The translations under genes were made by a program, and so were the position numbers. This document shows, in pieces, positions 18,118 through 26,303 of a DNA stretch of 64,000 nucleotides (its first letter is position 1; the number at the start of each line of letters is the position of its first letter). The stretch is from Scandinavium ludwigii_A (GTDB lineage: Bacteria > Pseudomonadota > Gammaproteobacteria > Enterobacterales > Enterobacteriaceae). Under the pieces are notes generated by a model. It was not told the origin of the DNA. It worked only from the letters and a program-made list of their open reading frames with translations, and did no database searches. The stretch spans positions 372,001-436,000 of the forward strand of contig CP191518.1 of assembly GCA_050516505.1 (NCBI GenBank). The letters are read 5' to 3'.

Positions 18118-18723
18118 ATGGAATTAGTATTGAAAGACGCGCAGAGCGCGCTGACTGTTTCCGAAACTACCTTCGGTCGTGACTTCAACGAAGCGCTGGT
18201 TCACCAGGTTGTAGTTGCTTATGCAGCTGGTGCTCGTCAGGGTACTCGTGCTCAGAAGACCCGTGCTGAAGTAACTGGTTCCGGTAAAAAGCCGTGGCGC
18301 CAGAAAGGTACCGGCCGTGCGCGTGCAGGTTCTGCAAAGAGCCCAATCTGGCGTTCCGGTGGTGTAACCTTCGCTGCACGCCCGCAGGACCACAGTCAAA
18401 AAGTTAACAAAAAGATGTACCGCGGCGCGCTGAAAAGCATTCTGTCCGAACTGGTACGTCAGGATCGTCTGATCGTTGTCGAGACGTTCTCTGTAGAAGC
18501 GCCTAAAACTAAGCTGCTGGCACAGAAACTGAAAGACATGGCTCTGGAAGATGTATTAATCATCACCGGTGAGCTGGACGAGAACCTGTTCCTGGCCGCA
18601 CGTAACCTGCACAAGGTTGACGTACGTGACGCGACTGGTATCGACCCGGTTAGCTTGATCGCCTTCGACAAAGTCGTAATGACTGCCGATGCTGTTAAGC
18701 AAGTTGAGGAGATGCTGGCATGA
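18118..18723 (+). CDS. rplD: 50S ribosomal protein L4 (S10 operon autoregulator)
   Basis: L4 is an early 50S assembly protein whose long loop lines the exit tunnel. In E. coli it represses its own operon by acting on the S10 leader and also inhibits RNase E. The product is 201 residues, full length, with the tunnel loop near KPWRQKGTGRARAGSAKSPI. Its stop overlaps the rplW start by four bases. Confidence 0.99.
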   Translation: MELVLKDAQSALTVSETTFGRDFNEALVHQVVVAYAAGARQGTRAQKTRAEVTGSGKKPWRQKGTGRARAGSAKSPIWRSGGVTFAARPQDHSQKVNKKMYRGALKSILSELVRQDRLIVVETFSVEAPKTKLLAQKLKDMALEDVLIITGELDENLFLAARNLHKVDVRDATGIDPVSLIAFDKVVMTADAVKQVEEMLA

Positions 18724-19022
18724 TTCGTGAAGAACGTTTGCTGAAAGTGCTTCGTGCACCGCACGTTTCTGAAAAAGCGTCTGCTGCGATGGAAAAAACC
18801 AATACCATCGTTCTCAAAGTTGCTATAGACGCGACTAAAGCAGAAGTTAAAGCTGCTGTGCAGAAACTGTTTGAAGTCAAAGTTGATACCGTACGTACCC
18901 TGGTCGTTAAAGGCAAGGTGAAGCGTCACGGACAGCGTGTCGGTCGTCGTAGCGACTGGAAAAAAGCTTACGTCACCCTGGAAGAAGGCCAGAATCTGGA
19001 CTTCGTTGGCGGCGCTGAGTAA
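18720..19022 (+). CDS. rplW: 50S ribosomal protein L23
   Basis: L23 sits at the tunnel exit and is the docking site for trigger factor and SRP. The product is 100 residues, full length, beginning MIREERLLKVLRAPHVSEKA. It is translationally coupled to rplD by an ATGA overlap. Confidence 0.99.
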   Translation: MIREERLLKVLRAPHVSEKASAAMEKTNTIVLKVAIDATKAEVKAAVQKLFEVKVDTVRTLVVKGKVKRHGQRVGRRSDWKKAYVTLEEGQNLDFVGGAE

Positions 19023-19039
19023 GTCGGAGGAGTAATACA

Positions 19040-19861
19040 ATGGCAGTTGTTAAATGTAAACCGACATCTCCGGGTCGTCGCCACGTAGTTAAAGTGGTCA
19101 ACCCTGAGCTGCATAAGGGCAAACCATTTGCTCCGCTGGTTGAAAAAAACAGCAAATCCGGTGGTCGTAACAACAATGGCCGTATCACCACTCGTCACAT
19201 TGGTGGTGGTCACAAGCAGGCTTATCGTATTGTTGACTTCAAACGCAACAAAGATGGTATCCCGGCAATTGTTGAACGTCTTGAGTACGATCCGAACCGT
19301 TCCGCGAACATCGCGCTGGTTCTGTACAAAGATGGCGAACGCCGTTACATTCTGGCCCCTAAAGGCCTGAAAGCTGGCGACCAGATTCAGTCTGGCGTTG
19401 ATGCTGCAATCAAAGCAGGCAACACCCTGCCGATGCGCAATATCCCGGTTGGTTCTACCGTTCATAACGTAGAAATGAAACCAGGTAAAGGCGGTCAGCT
19501 GGCACGTTCCGCTGGTACTTACGTTCAGATCGTTGCTCGCGATGGTGCTTATGTCACCCTGCGTTTGCGTTCTGGTGAAATGCGTAAAGTCGAAGCAGAC
19601 TGCCGTGCAACCCTGGGCGAAGTTGGCAATGCTGAGCATATGCTGCGCGTTCTGGGTAAAGCAGGTGCTGCACGCTGGCGTGGTATTCGCCCTACCGTTC
19701 GCGGTACTGCGATGAACCCAGTCGACCACCCACATGGTGGTGGTGAAGGTCGTAACTTTGGTAAGCACCCGGTAACTCCGTGGGGCGTTCAGACCAAAGG
19801 TAAGAAGACCCGCAGCAACAAGCGTACTGATAAATTTATCGTACGTCGCCGTAGCAAATAA
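19040..19861 (+). CDS. rplB: 50S ribosomal protein L2
   Basis: L2 is a primary 23S-binding protein near the peptidyl-transferase centre, needed for subunit joining. The product is 273 residues, full length. The conserved C-terminal motif AMNPVDHPHGGGEGRN, which holds the key histidine, is intact. A long antisense frame over this gene is a by-product of its codon use. Confidence 0.99.
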   Translation: MAVVKCKPTSPGRRHVVKVVNPELHKGKPFAPLVEKNSKSGGRNNNGRITTRHIGGGHKQAYRIVDFKRNKDGIPAIVERLEYDPNRSANIALVLYKDGERRYILAPKGLKAGDQIQSGVDAAIKAGNTLPMRNIPVGSTVHNVEMKPGKGGQLARSAGTYVQIVARDGAYVTLRLRSGEMRKVEADCRATLGEVGNAEHMLRVLGKAGAARWRGIRPTVRGTAMNPVDHPHGGGEGRNFGKHPVTPWGVQTKGKKTRSNKRTDKFIVRRRSK

Positions 19862-19877
19862 TATTAGAGGATAAGCC

Positions 19878-20156
19878 ATGCCACGTTCTCTCAAGAAAGG
19901 TCCTTTTATTGACCTGCACTTGCTGAAGAAGGTAGAGAAAGCGGTGGAAAGCGGTGACAAGAAGCCCCTGCGCACTTGGTCCCGTCGTTCAACGATCTTT
20001 CCTAACATGATCGGTTTGACCATCGCTGTCCATAATGGTCGTCAGCACGTTCCGGTATTTGTTTCCGACGAAATGGTCGGTCACAAACTGGGTGAATTCG
20101 CACCGACTCGTACTTATCGCGGCCATGCTGCTGATAAAAAAGCGAAGAAGAAATAA
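19878..20156 (+). CDS. rpsS: 30S ribosomal protein S19
   Basis: S19 is a 30S head protein near the A-site finger contact with the 50S. The product is 92 residues, full length ([20 protein letters not shown]). S10 operon. Confidence 0.99.
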
Positions 20157-20170
20157 GGTAGGAGGAAGAG

Positions 20171-20503
20171 ATGGAAACTTTAGCTCAACATCGCCATGCT
20201 CGTTCTTCTGCTCAGAAGGTTCGCCTTGTTGCTGACCTGATTCGCGGTAAGAAAGTGTCGCAGGCCCTGGATATTCTGACCTACACCAATAAGAAAGCGG
20301 CTGTACTGGTCAAGAAGGTTCTGGAATCTGCCATTGCTAACGCTGAACACAACGATGGCGCTGACATTGACGATCTGAAAGTTACGAAGATTTTCGTAGA
20401 CGAAGGCCCTAGCATGAAGCGCATTATGCCTCGTGCAAAAGGTCGTGCAGATCGCATCCTGAAGCGCACCAGCCACATTACTGTGGTTGTGTCCGATCGC
20501 TGA
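20171..20503 (+). CDS. rplV: 50S ribosomal protein L22
   Basis: L22 lines the narrow part of the exit tunnel with L4. Its hairpin is a known macrolide-resistance site. The product is 110 residues, full length, with the hairpin around MKRIMPRAKGRADRILKRT unaltered by eye. S10 operon. Confidence 0.99.
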   Translation: METLAQHRHARSSAQKVRLVADLIRGKKVSQALDILTYTNKKAAVLVKKVLESAIANAEHNDGADIDDLKVTKIFVDEGPSMKRIMPRAKGRADRILKRTSHITVVVSDR

Positions 20504-20520
20504 GACTCTGGAGACTAGCA

Positions 20521-21219
20521 ATGGGTCAGAAAGTACATCCTAATGGTATTCGCCTGGGTATTGTAAAACCTTGGAACTCTACCTGGTTTGCGAACACCAA
20601 AGAATTCGCTGACAACCTGGACAGCGATTTTAAAGTACGTCAGTACCTGACTAAGGAACTGGCAAAAGCGTCCGTATCTCGTATCGTAATCGAGCGTCCA
20701 GCTAAGAGCATCCGTGTGACTATTCACACTGCTCGTCCTGGCATCGTAATCGGTAAGAAAGGCGAAGACGTAGAAAAACTGCGCAAGGTCGTAGCGGATA
20801 TCGCTGGCGTTCCTGCACAGATCAATATCGCCGAAGTTCGTAAGCCAGAACTGGACGCTAAATTGGTTGCTGACAGCATCACTTCTCAGCTGGAACGTCG
20901 CGTTATGTTCCGTCGTGCTATGAAGCGTGCTGTACAGAACGCAATGCGTCTTGGCGCTAAAGGGATTAAAGTTGAAGTTAGCGGCCGTCTGGGCGGCGCG
21001 GAAATCGCACGTACCGAATGGTACCGCGAAGGTCGCGTACCTCTGCACACTCTGCGTGCTGACATTGACTACAACACCTCTGAAGCGCACACCACTTACG
21101 GTGTAATCGGCGTTAAGGTATGGATCTTCAAAGGCGAGATCCTGGGTGGTATGGCTGCTGTTGAACAACCGGAACCGGCTGCTCAACCTAAAAAGCAGCA
21201 GCGTAAAGGCCGTAAATAA
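20521..21219 (+). CDS. rpsC: 30S ribosomal protein S3
   Basis: S3 forms part of the mRNA entry pore and its helicase activity. The product is 232 residues, full length for enterics. It carries a KH domain (GIVIGKKGEDVEKLRKVV) and ends in a basic tail. S10 operon. Confidence 0.99.
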   Translation: MGQKVHPNGIRLGIVKPWNSTWFANTKEFADNLDSDFKVRQYLTKELAKASVSRIVIERPAKSIRVTIHTARPGIVIGKKGEDVEKLRKVVADIAGVPAQINIAEVRKPELDAKLVADSITSQLERRVMFRRAMKRAVQNAMRLGAKGIKVEVSGRLGGAEIARTEWYREGRVPLHTLRADIDYNTSEAHTTYGVIGVKVWIFKGEILGGMAAVEQPEPAAQPKKQQRKGRK

Positions 21220-21231
21220 GGAGCGTCGCTG

Positions 21232-21642
21232 ATGTTACAACCAAAGCGTACAAAATTCCGTAAAGTGCACAAAGGCCGCAACCGTGGTCTGGCGCAGGGT
21301 ACGGATGTTAGCTTCGGCACTTTCGGTCTGAAAGCTGTTGGCCGTGGTCGTCTGACTGCACGTCAGATCGAAGCAGCACGTCGTGCTATGACCCGTGCAG
21401 TTAAGCGTCAAGGTAAGATCTGGATCCGTGTATTCCCGGACAAACCGATCACCGAGAAGCCGCTGGAAGTTCGTATGGGTAAAGGTAAAGGTAACGTGGA
21501 GTATTGGGTTGCCTTGATTCAGCCGGGTAAAGTCCTGTATGAAATGGACGGTGTTCCGGAAGAGCTGGCCCGTGAAGCCTTCGGCCTGGCAGCAGCGAAA
21601 CTGCCTATCAAAACCACCTTTGTAACTAAGACGGTGATGTAA
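21232..21642 (+). CDS. rplP: 50S ribosomal protein L16
   Basis: L16 organises the A-site tRNA pocket of the 50S. The product is 136 residues, full length (MLQPKRTKFRKVHKGRNRG). The arginine in the GTFGLKAVGRGRLTARQIEA region, a hydroxylation target in E. coli, is present. Its stop overlaps the rpmC start by one base. Confidence 0.99.
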   Translation: MLQPKRTKFRKVHKGRNRGLAQGTDVSFGTFGLKAVGRGRLTARQIEAARRAMTRAVKRQGKIWIRVFPDKPITEKPLEVRMGKGKGNVEYWVALIQPGKVLYEMDGVPEELAREAFGLAAAKLPIKTTFVTKTVM

Positions 21643-21833
21643 TGAAAGCAAATGAGCTGCGTGAAAAGAGCGTTGAAGAGCTGAACACCGAGCTGCTTAA
21701 CCTGCTGCGCGAGCAATTCAACCTGCGTATGCAGGCTGCTAGCGGCCAGCTGCAACAGACTCACCTGCAGAAGCAGGTTCGTCGTGATATTGCACGTGTT
21801 AAGACTTTACTGACTCAGAAGGCGGGTGCGTAA
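21642..21833 (+). CDS. rpmC: 50S ribosomal protein L29
   Basis: L29 is a small helical protein at the tunnel exit beside L23. The product is 63 residues, full length. The gene overlaps both neighbours by one base (TAATG), showing tight coupling. Confidence 0.99.
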   Translation: MKANELREKSVEELNTELLNLLREQFNLRMQAASGQLQQTHLQKQVRRDIARVKTLLTQKAGA

Positions 21834-22087
21834 TGACCGATAAAATCCGTACTCTGCAAGGTCGCGTTGTCAGCGATAAAATGGAGAAATCCATTGTTGT
21901 TGCCATCGAACGCGTTGTGAAGCACCCGATCTACGGGAAATTCATCAAACGTACGACCAAACTGCACGTACATGACGAGAACAATGAATGTGGTATCGGC
22001 GACGTGGTAATCATCCGCGAATGCCGTCCACTGTCCAAGACTAAGTCCTGGACACTGGTTCGCGTTGTAGAGAAAGCGGTTCTGTAA
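21833..22087 (+). CDS. rpsQ: 30S ribosomal protein S17
   Basis: S17 is a primary 16S-binding protein of the 30S body. The product is 84 residues, full length. It is the last gene of the S10 operon, followed by a terminator. Confidence 0.99.
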   Translation: MTDKIRTLQGRVVSDKMEKSIVVAIERVVKHPIYGKFIKRTTKLHVHDENNECGIGDVVIIRECRPLSKTKSWTLVRVVEKAVL

Positions 22088-22111
22088 TAGAGTACGCATT
22101 CTCAAACGGGT

Positions 22112-22142
22112 AAACGGCTCAGAAATGAGCCGTTTATTTTTT
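22112..22142 (+). terminator. Terminator of the S10 operon
   Basis: A 9-bp stem (22112-22120 with 22127-22135) is followed by a T-rich run. It separates the S10 and spc operons. Confidence 0.9.
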
Positions 22143-22159
22143 CTACCCATATTCTGGAA

Positions 22160-22251
22160 CCGGTGTTATAATGCCGCGCCCCCGATATGGGGTTTTTTAA
22201 CGGCTCTGATTTTAGGGTCTCAGTAGTAGTTGACATTAGCGGAGCACTAAA
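22160..22251 (+). promoter_or_regulatory. spc operon promoter and leader
   Basis: A perfect TATAAT at 22167-22172 lies between the S10 terminator and rplN, where E. coli has the spc promoter. A clear -35 hexamer is not obvious. GC-rich bases follow the -10, as in growth-rate-controlled promoters. Confidence 0.75.
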
Positions 22252-22623
22252 ATGATCCAAGAACAGACTATGCTGAACGTCGCCGACAACTCCGGTGCGC
22301 GTCGCGTAATGTGTATCAAGGTTCTGGGTGGCTCGCACCGTCGCTACGCAGGCGTCGGCGATATCATCAAGATTACCATCAAGGAAGCAATTCCACGTGG
22401 TAAGGTGAAAAAAGGCGATGTGCTGAAAGCGGTAGTGGTGCGCACCAAGAAGGGTGTTCGTCGCCCGGACGGTTCTGTCATTCGCTTCGATGGTAATGCA
22501 TGCGTTATTTTAAACAATAACAGCGAGCAGCCAATCGGCACGCGTATTTTTGGGCCGGTAACTCGTGAACTGCGTAATGAAAAGTTCATGAAAATTATCT
22601 CTCTGGCACCAGAAGTACTCTAA
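22252..22623 (+). CDS. rplN: 50S ribosomal protein L14
   Basis: L14 lies at the 50S face and takes part in a subunit bridge. It is also the docking site of the silencing factor RsfS. The product is 123 residues, full length ([20 protein letters not shown]). First gene of the spc operon. Confidence 0.99.
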
Positions 22624-22633
22624 GGAGCGAATC

Positions 22634-22948
22634 ATGGCAGCGAAGATCCGTCGTGATGACGAAGTTATCGTGTTAACCGGTAAAGATAAAGGTAAACGCG
22701 GTAAAGTAAAAAATGTCCTGTCTTCCGGCAAGGTCATTGTTGAAGGTATCAACCTGGTTAAGAAACATCAGAAGCCGGTTCCGGCCCTGAATCAACCAGG
22801 TGGCATTGTTGAGAAAGAAGCTGCGCTTCAGATCTCTAACATTGCACTCTTCAATGCGGCAACCGGCAAGGCTGACCGTGTAGGCTTTAGATTCGAAGAC
22901 GGCAAAAAAGTCCGTTTCTTCAAGTCTAATAGCGAAACTATCAAGTAA
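22634..22948 (+). CDS. rplX: 50S ribosomal protein L24
   Basis: L24 is an assembly-initiating 23S-binding protein with a KOW motif (DDEVIVLTGKDKGKRGKV). The product is 104 residues, full length. spc operon. Confidence 0.99.
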   Translation: MAAKIRRDDEVIVLTGKDKGKRGKVKNVLSSGKVIVEGINLVKKHQKPVPALNQPGGIVEKEAALQISNIALFNAATGKADRVGFRFEDGKKVRFFKSNSETIK

Positions 22949-22998
22949 TTTGGAGTAGTACGATGGCGAAACTGCATGATTACTACAAAGACGAAGTA
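22945..22998 (+). promoter_or_regulatory. S8 repressor target at the rplX-rplE junction
   Basis: In E. coli, ribosomal protein S8 represses the spc operon by binding mRNA around the rplE start. Here the matching region keeps the pairing TTGGAGTAGTACGATGG with the downstream TGATTACTACAA. Function is inferred from E. coli. Confidence 0.6.
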
Positions 22999-23502
22999 GT
23001 TAAGAAACTCATGACTGAGTTTAACTACAATTCTGTCATGCAAGTCCCTCGGGTCGAGAAGATCACCCTGAACATGGGTGTTGGTGAAGCGATCGCTGAT
23101 AAGAAACTGCTGGATAATGCAGCAGCTGATTTGACAGCTATCTCCGGTCAAAAGCCGTTGATCACCAAAGCACGCAAATCAGTTGCAGGCTTCAAAATCC
23201 GTCAGGGCTATCCGATCGGCTGTAAAGTAACTCTGCGTGGCGAACGCATGTGGGAGTTCCTTGAGCGCCTGATCACTATTGCTGTTCCACGTATTCGTGA
23301 CTTCCGTGGCTTGTCCGCTAAGTCTTTCGATGGTCGTGGTAACTACAGCATGGGTGTCCGTGAGCAGATCATCTTCCCAGAAATCGACTATGACAAAGTC
23401 GACCGCGTTCGTGGTTTGGATATTACCATTACCACTACTGCGAATTCTGATGAAGAAGGCCGTGCTCTGCTGGCTGCCTTTGACTTCCCGTTCCGCAAGT
23501 AA
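22963..23502 (+). CDS. rplE: 50S ribosomal protein L5
   Basis: L5 binds 5S rRNA and contacts P-site tRNA. The product is 179 residues, full length (MAKLHDYYKDEVVKKLMTEF). Its start region is the S8 repression site in E. coli. spc operon. Confidence 0.99.
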   Translation: MAKLHDYYKDEVVKKLMTEFNYNSVMQVPRVEKITLNMGVGEAIADKKLLDNAAADLTAISGQKPLITKARKSVAGFKIRQGYPIGCKVTLRGERMWEFLERLITIAVPRIRDFRGLSAKSFDGRGNYSMGVREQIIFPEIDYDKVDRVRGLDITITTTANSDEEGRALLAAFDFPFRK

Positions 23503-23516
23503 GGTAGGGTTACTTA

Positions 23517-23822
23517 ATGGCTAAGCAATCAATGAAAGCACGCGAAGTTAAACGCGTAGCTTTAGCTGAAAAATACTTCGCGAAACGCGCTGAACTGAAA
23601 GCGATCATCTCTGATGTAAACGCTTCTGACGAAGATCGTTGGAACGCAGTTCTCAAGCTGCAAAGTCTGCCGCGTGATTCCAGCCCGTCCCGTCAGCGTA
23701 ACCGCTGCCGCCAGACTGGTCGTCCACATGGTTATGTGGGCAAGTTCGGGTTGAGCCGTATCAAGCTTCGTGAAGCCGCAATGCGCGGTGAAGTACCTGG
23801 CTTGAAAAAGGCTAGCTGGTAA
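23517..23822 (+). CDS. rpsN: 30S ribosomal protein S14
   Basis: S14 is a 30S head protein. The product is 101 residues, the long enteric form, which lacks the zinc-binding cysteine set (only one cysteine is seen). spc operon. Confidence 0.99.
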   Translation: MAKQSMKAREVKRVALAEKYFAKRAELKAIISDVNASDEDRWNAVLKLQSLPRDSSPSRQRNRCRQTGRPHGYVGKFGLSRIKLREAAMRGEVPGLKKASW

Positions 23823-23855
23823 TTGTCACCAATTGAATCACGGGAGTAAAGACAG

Positions 23856-24248
23856 ATGAGCATGCAAGATCCGATCGCGGATATGCTGACCCGTATCCGT
23901 AACGGTCAGGCCGCGAACAAAGCTGCGGTCACCATGCCTTCCTCCAAGCTGAAAGTGGCAATTGCCAACGTGCTGAAGGAAGAAGGTTTTATTGAAGAAT
24001 TTAAAGTTGAAGGCGACACCAAGCCGGAACTGGAAGTAACTCTTAAGTACTTCCAGGGTAAAGCTGTTGTAGAAAGCATTCAGCGTGTCAGCCGCCCAGG
24101 TCTGCGCATCTATAAGAAAAAAGATGAGCTGCCGAAAGTTATGGCGGGTCTGGGTATCGCGGTTATTTCTACCTCTAAAGGTGTTATGACTGATCGTGCA
24201 GCGCGCCAAGCTGGTCTTGGTGGCGAAATTATCTGCTACGTAGCCTAA
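23856..24248 (+). CDS. rpsH: 30S ribosomal protein S8 (spc operon regulator)
   Basis: S8 organises the 16S central domain and in E. coli represses the spc operon by binding near rplE. The product is 130 residues, full length (MSMQDPIADMLTRIRNGQAA). Confidence 0.99.
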   Translation: MSMQDPIADMLTRIRNGQAANKAAVTMPSSKLKVAIANVLKEEGFIEEFKVEGDTKPELEVTLKYFQGKAVVESIQRVSRPGLRIYKKKDELPKVMAGLGIAVISTSKGVMTDRAARQAGLGGEIICYVA

Positions 24249-24260
24249 TCGGAGGAAAAA

Positions 24261-24794
24261 ATGTCTCGTGTTGCTAAAGCACCGGTCGTTGTTCCTGCCG
24301 GCGTTGATGTAAAAATCGACGGTCAGGTTATTACGATCAAAGGTAAAAACGGCGAGCTGACTCGTACTCTCAACGCTGCTGTTGAAGTTAAACATGCTGA
24401 TAATGCTCTGACCTTCGGTCCACGTGATGGTTTCGTGGATGGTTGGGCTCAGGCTGGTACCGCGCGTGCCCTGCTGAACTCAATGGTTGTCGGTGTTACC
24501 GAAGGCTTCACTAAGAAGCTGCAGCTGGTTGGTGTAGGTTATCGTGCAGCGATCAAAGGAAACGCAGTAAACCTGTCTTTAGGTTTCTCGCATCCTGTTG
24601 AACATCAGCTGCCAGCAGGTATTACTGCAGAATGTCCGACTCAAACTGAAATCGTGCTGAAAGGCGCTGATAAGCAGGTGATCGGTCAGGTTGCAGCAGA
24701 TCTGCGCGCCTACCGTCGTCCTGAGCCTTATAAAGGCAAGGGTGTTCGTTACGCCGACGAAGTCGTGCGTACCAAAGAGGCTAAGAAGAAGTAA
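24261..24794 (+). CDS. rplF: 50S ribosomal protein L6
   Basis: L6 lies near the factor-binding site and the sarcin-ricin loop. The product is 177 residues with two related domains and the conserved C-terminus RRPEPYKGKGVRYADE. spc operon. Confidence 0.99.
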   Translation: MSRVAKAPVVVPAGVDVKIDGQVITIKGKNGELTRTLNAAVEVKHADNALTFGPRDGFVDGWAQAGTARALLNSMVVGVTEGFTKKLQLVGVGYRAAIKGNAVNLSLGFSHPVEHQLPAGITAECPTQTEIVLKGADKQVIGQVAADLRAYRRPEPYKGKGVRYADEVVRTKEAKKK

Positions 24795-24803
24795 GGTAAC
24801 ACT

Positions 24804-25157
24804 ATGGATAAGAAATCTGCTCGTATCCGTCGTGCGACCCGCGCACGCCGCAAGCTCCAAGAGCTGGGCGCAACTCGCCTGGTGGTACATCGTACCCCGC
24901 GTCATATTTACGCACAGGTAATTGCACCGAACGGTTCTGAAGTTCTGGTAGCTGCTTCTACTGTAGAAAAAGCTATCTCTGAACAACTGAAGTACACCGG
25001 TAACAAAGACGCTGCAGCAGCTGTGGGTAAAGCTGTCGCTGAACGCGCTCTGGAAAAAGGCATCAAAGATGTTTCCTTTGACCGTTCCGGGTTCCAATAT
25101 CATGGTCGTGTCCAGGCACTGGCAGATGCTGCCCGTGAAGCTGGCCTCCAGTTCTAA
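24804..25157 (+). CDS. rplR: 50S ribosomal protein L18
   Basis: L18 carries 5S rRNA into the central protuberance with L5. The product is 117 residues, full length. spc operon. Confidence 0.99.
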   Translation: MDKKSARIRRATRARRKLQELGATRLVVHRTPRHIYAQVIAPNGSEVLVAASTVEKAISEQLKYTGNKDAAAAVGKAVAERALEKGIKDVSFDRSGFQYHGRVQALADAAREAGLQF

Positions 25158-25171
25158 GGTAGAGGTGTAAG

Positions 25172-25672
25172 ATGGCTCACATCGAAAAACAAGCTGGCGA
25201 ACTGCAGGAAAAGCTGATCGCGGTTAACCGCGTATCTAAAACCGTTAAAGGTGGTCGTATTTTCTCCTTCACAGCTCTGACTGTAGTTGGTGATGGTAAC
25301 GGTCGCGTAGGTTTTGGTTACGGTAAAGCGCGTGAAGTTCCAGCAGCGATCCAGAAAGCGATGGAAAAAGCCCGTCGCAATATGATTAACGTCGCGCTGA
25401 ACCACGGCACCCTGCAACACCCTGTAAAAGGTGTTCACACGGGTTCTCGTGTATTCATGCAGCCGGCTTCTGAAGGTACCGGTATCATTGCCGGTGGTGC
25501 AATGCGCGCCGTCCTGGAAGTCGCTGGAGTTCATAACGTTCTGGCTAAAGCGTATGGTTCCACCAACCCGATTAACGTGGTTCGTGCAACTATCGATGGC
25601 CTGGAAAATATGAATTCTCCAGAAATGGTCGCTGCCAAGCGTGGTAAATCCGTTGAAGAAATTCTGGGGTAA
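25172..25672 (+). CDS. rpsE: 30S ribosomal protein S5
   Basis: S5 helps set decoding accuracy and lies at the mRNA entry pore. The product is 166 residues, full length. The loop VNRVSKTVKGGRIFSFTAL, site of spectinomycin-resistance changes, looks wild type. spc operon. Confidence 0.99.
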   Translation: MAHIEKQAGELQEKLIAVNRVSKTVKGGRIFSFTALTVVGDGNGRVGFGYGKAREVPAAIQKAMEKARRNMINVALNHGTLQHPVKGVHTGSRVFMQPASEGTGIIAGGAMRAVLEVAGVHNVLAKAYGSTNPINVVRATIDGLENMNSPEMVAAKRGKSVEEILG

Positions 25673-25677
25673 TGACC

Positions 25678-25857
25678 ATGGCAAAGACTATTAAAATTAC
25701 TCAAACCCGCAGTGCAATCGGTCGTCTGCCGAAACACAAGGCAACGCTGCTTGGCCTGGGTCTGCGTCGTATTGGCCACACCGTAGAACGCGAGGATACT
25801 CCCGCTGTTCGTGGTATGGTCAACGCGGTTTCCTACATGGTTAAAGTTGAGGAGTAA
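25678..25857 (+). CDS. rpmD: 50S ribosomal protein L30
   Basis: L30 is a small 50S protein of 59 residues (MAKTIKITQTRSAIGRLPKH). I chose the ATG at 25678, which gives the known N-terminus. A second ATG six bases earlier overlaps the rpsE stop and would add two residues. Confidence 0.98.
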   Translation: MAKTIKITQTRSAIGRLPKHKATLLGLGLRRIGHTVEREDTPAVRGMVNAVSYMVKVEE

Positions 25858-25860
25858 GAG

Positions 25861-26295
25861 ATGCGTTTAAATACTCTGTCTCCGGCCGAAGGCTCCAAAA
25901 AGGCGGGTAAACGCCTGGGTCGTGGTATCGGTTCTGGTCTCGGTAAAACCGGTGGTCGTGGTCACAAAGGTCAGAACTCTCGTTCTGGCGGTGGCGTACG
26001 TCGCGGTTTCGAGGGTGGCCAGATGCCTCTGTACCGTCGTCTGCCGAAGTTCGGTTTCACTTCACGTAAAGCAATGATCACAGCTGAAGTTCGTCTGTCT
26101 GATCTGGCTAAAGTAGAAGGCGACGTTGTAGACCTGAACACGCTGAAAGCGGCTAACATTATCGGTATCCAGATTGAATTCGCGAAAGTGATTCTGGCTG
26201 GTGAAGTAACTCGTCCGGTAACTGTTAACGGCCTGCGCGTGTCTAAAGGCGCTCGTGCTGCTATCGAAGCTGCTGGCGGTAAAATTGAGGAATAA
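25861..26295 (+). CDS. rplO: 50S ribosomal protein L15
   Basis: L15 is a late-assembling 50S protein with a glycine- and arginine-rich N-terminal arm (GRGIGSGLGKTGGRGHKGQ). The product is 144 residues, full length. spc operon. Confidence 0.99.
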   Translation: MRLNTLSPAEGSKKAGKRLGRGIGSGLGKTGGRGHKGQNSRSGGGVRRGFEGGQMPLYRRLPKFGFTSRKAMITAEVRLSDLAKVEGDVVDLNTLKAANIIGIQIEFAKVILAGEVTRPVTVNGLRVSKGARAAIEAAGGKIEE

Positions 26296-26303
26296 GTAGC
26301 AGA

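Noticed and set aside
17487..18188. A 233-codon minus-strand frame opposite rplC
   Set aside because: Same codon-bias artefact; composition is that of a shadow, not a protein.
18968..20023. A 351-codon open frame on the minus strand opposite rplW, rplB and rpsS
   Set aside because: It mirrors highly biased ribosomal codons, has no ribosome-binding site or family likeness, and other ribosomal genes here show the same antisense effect.
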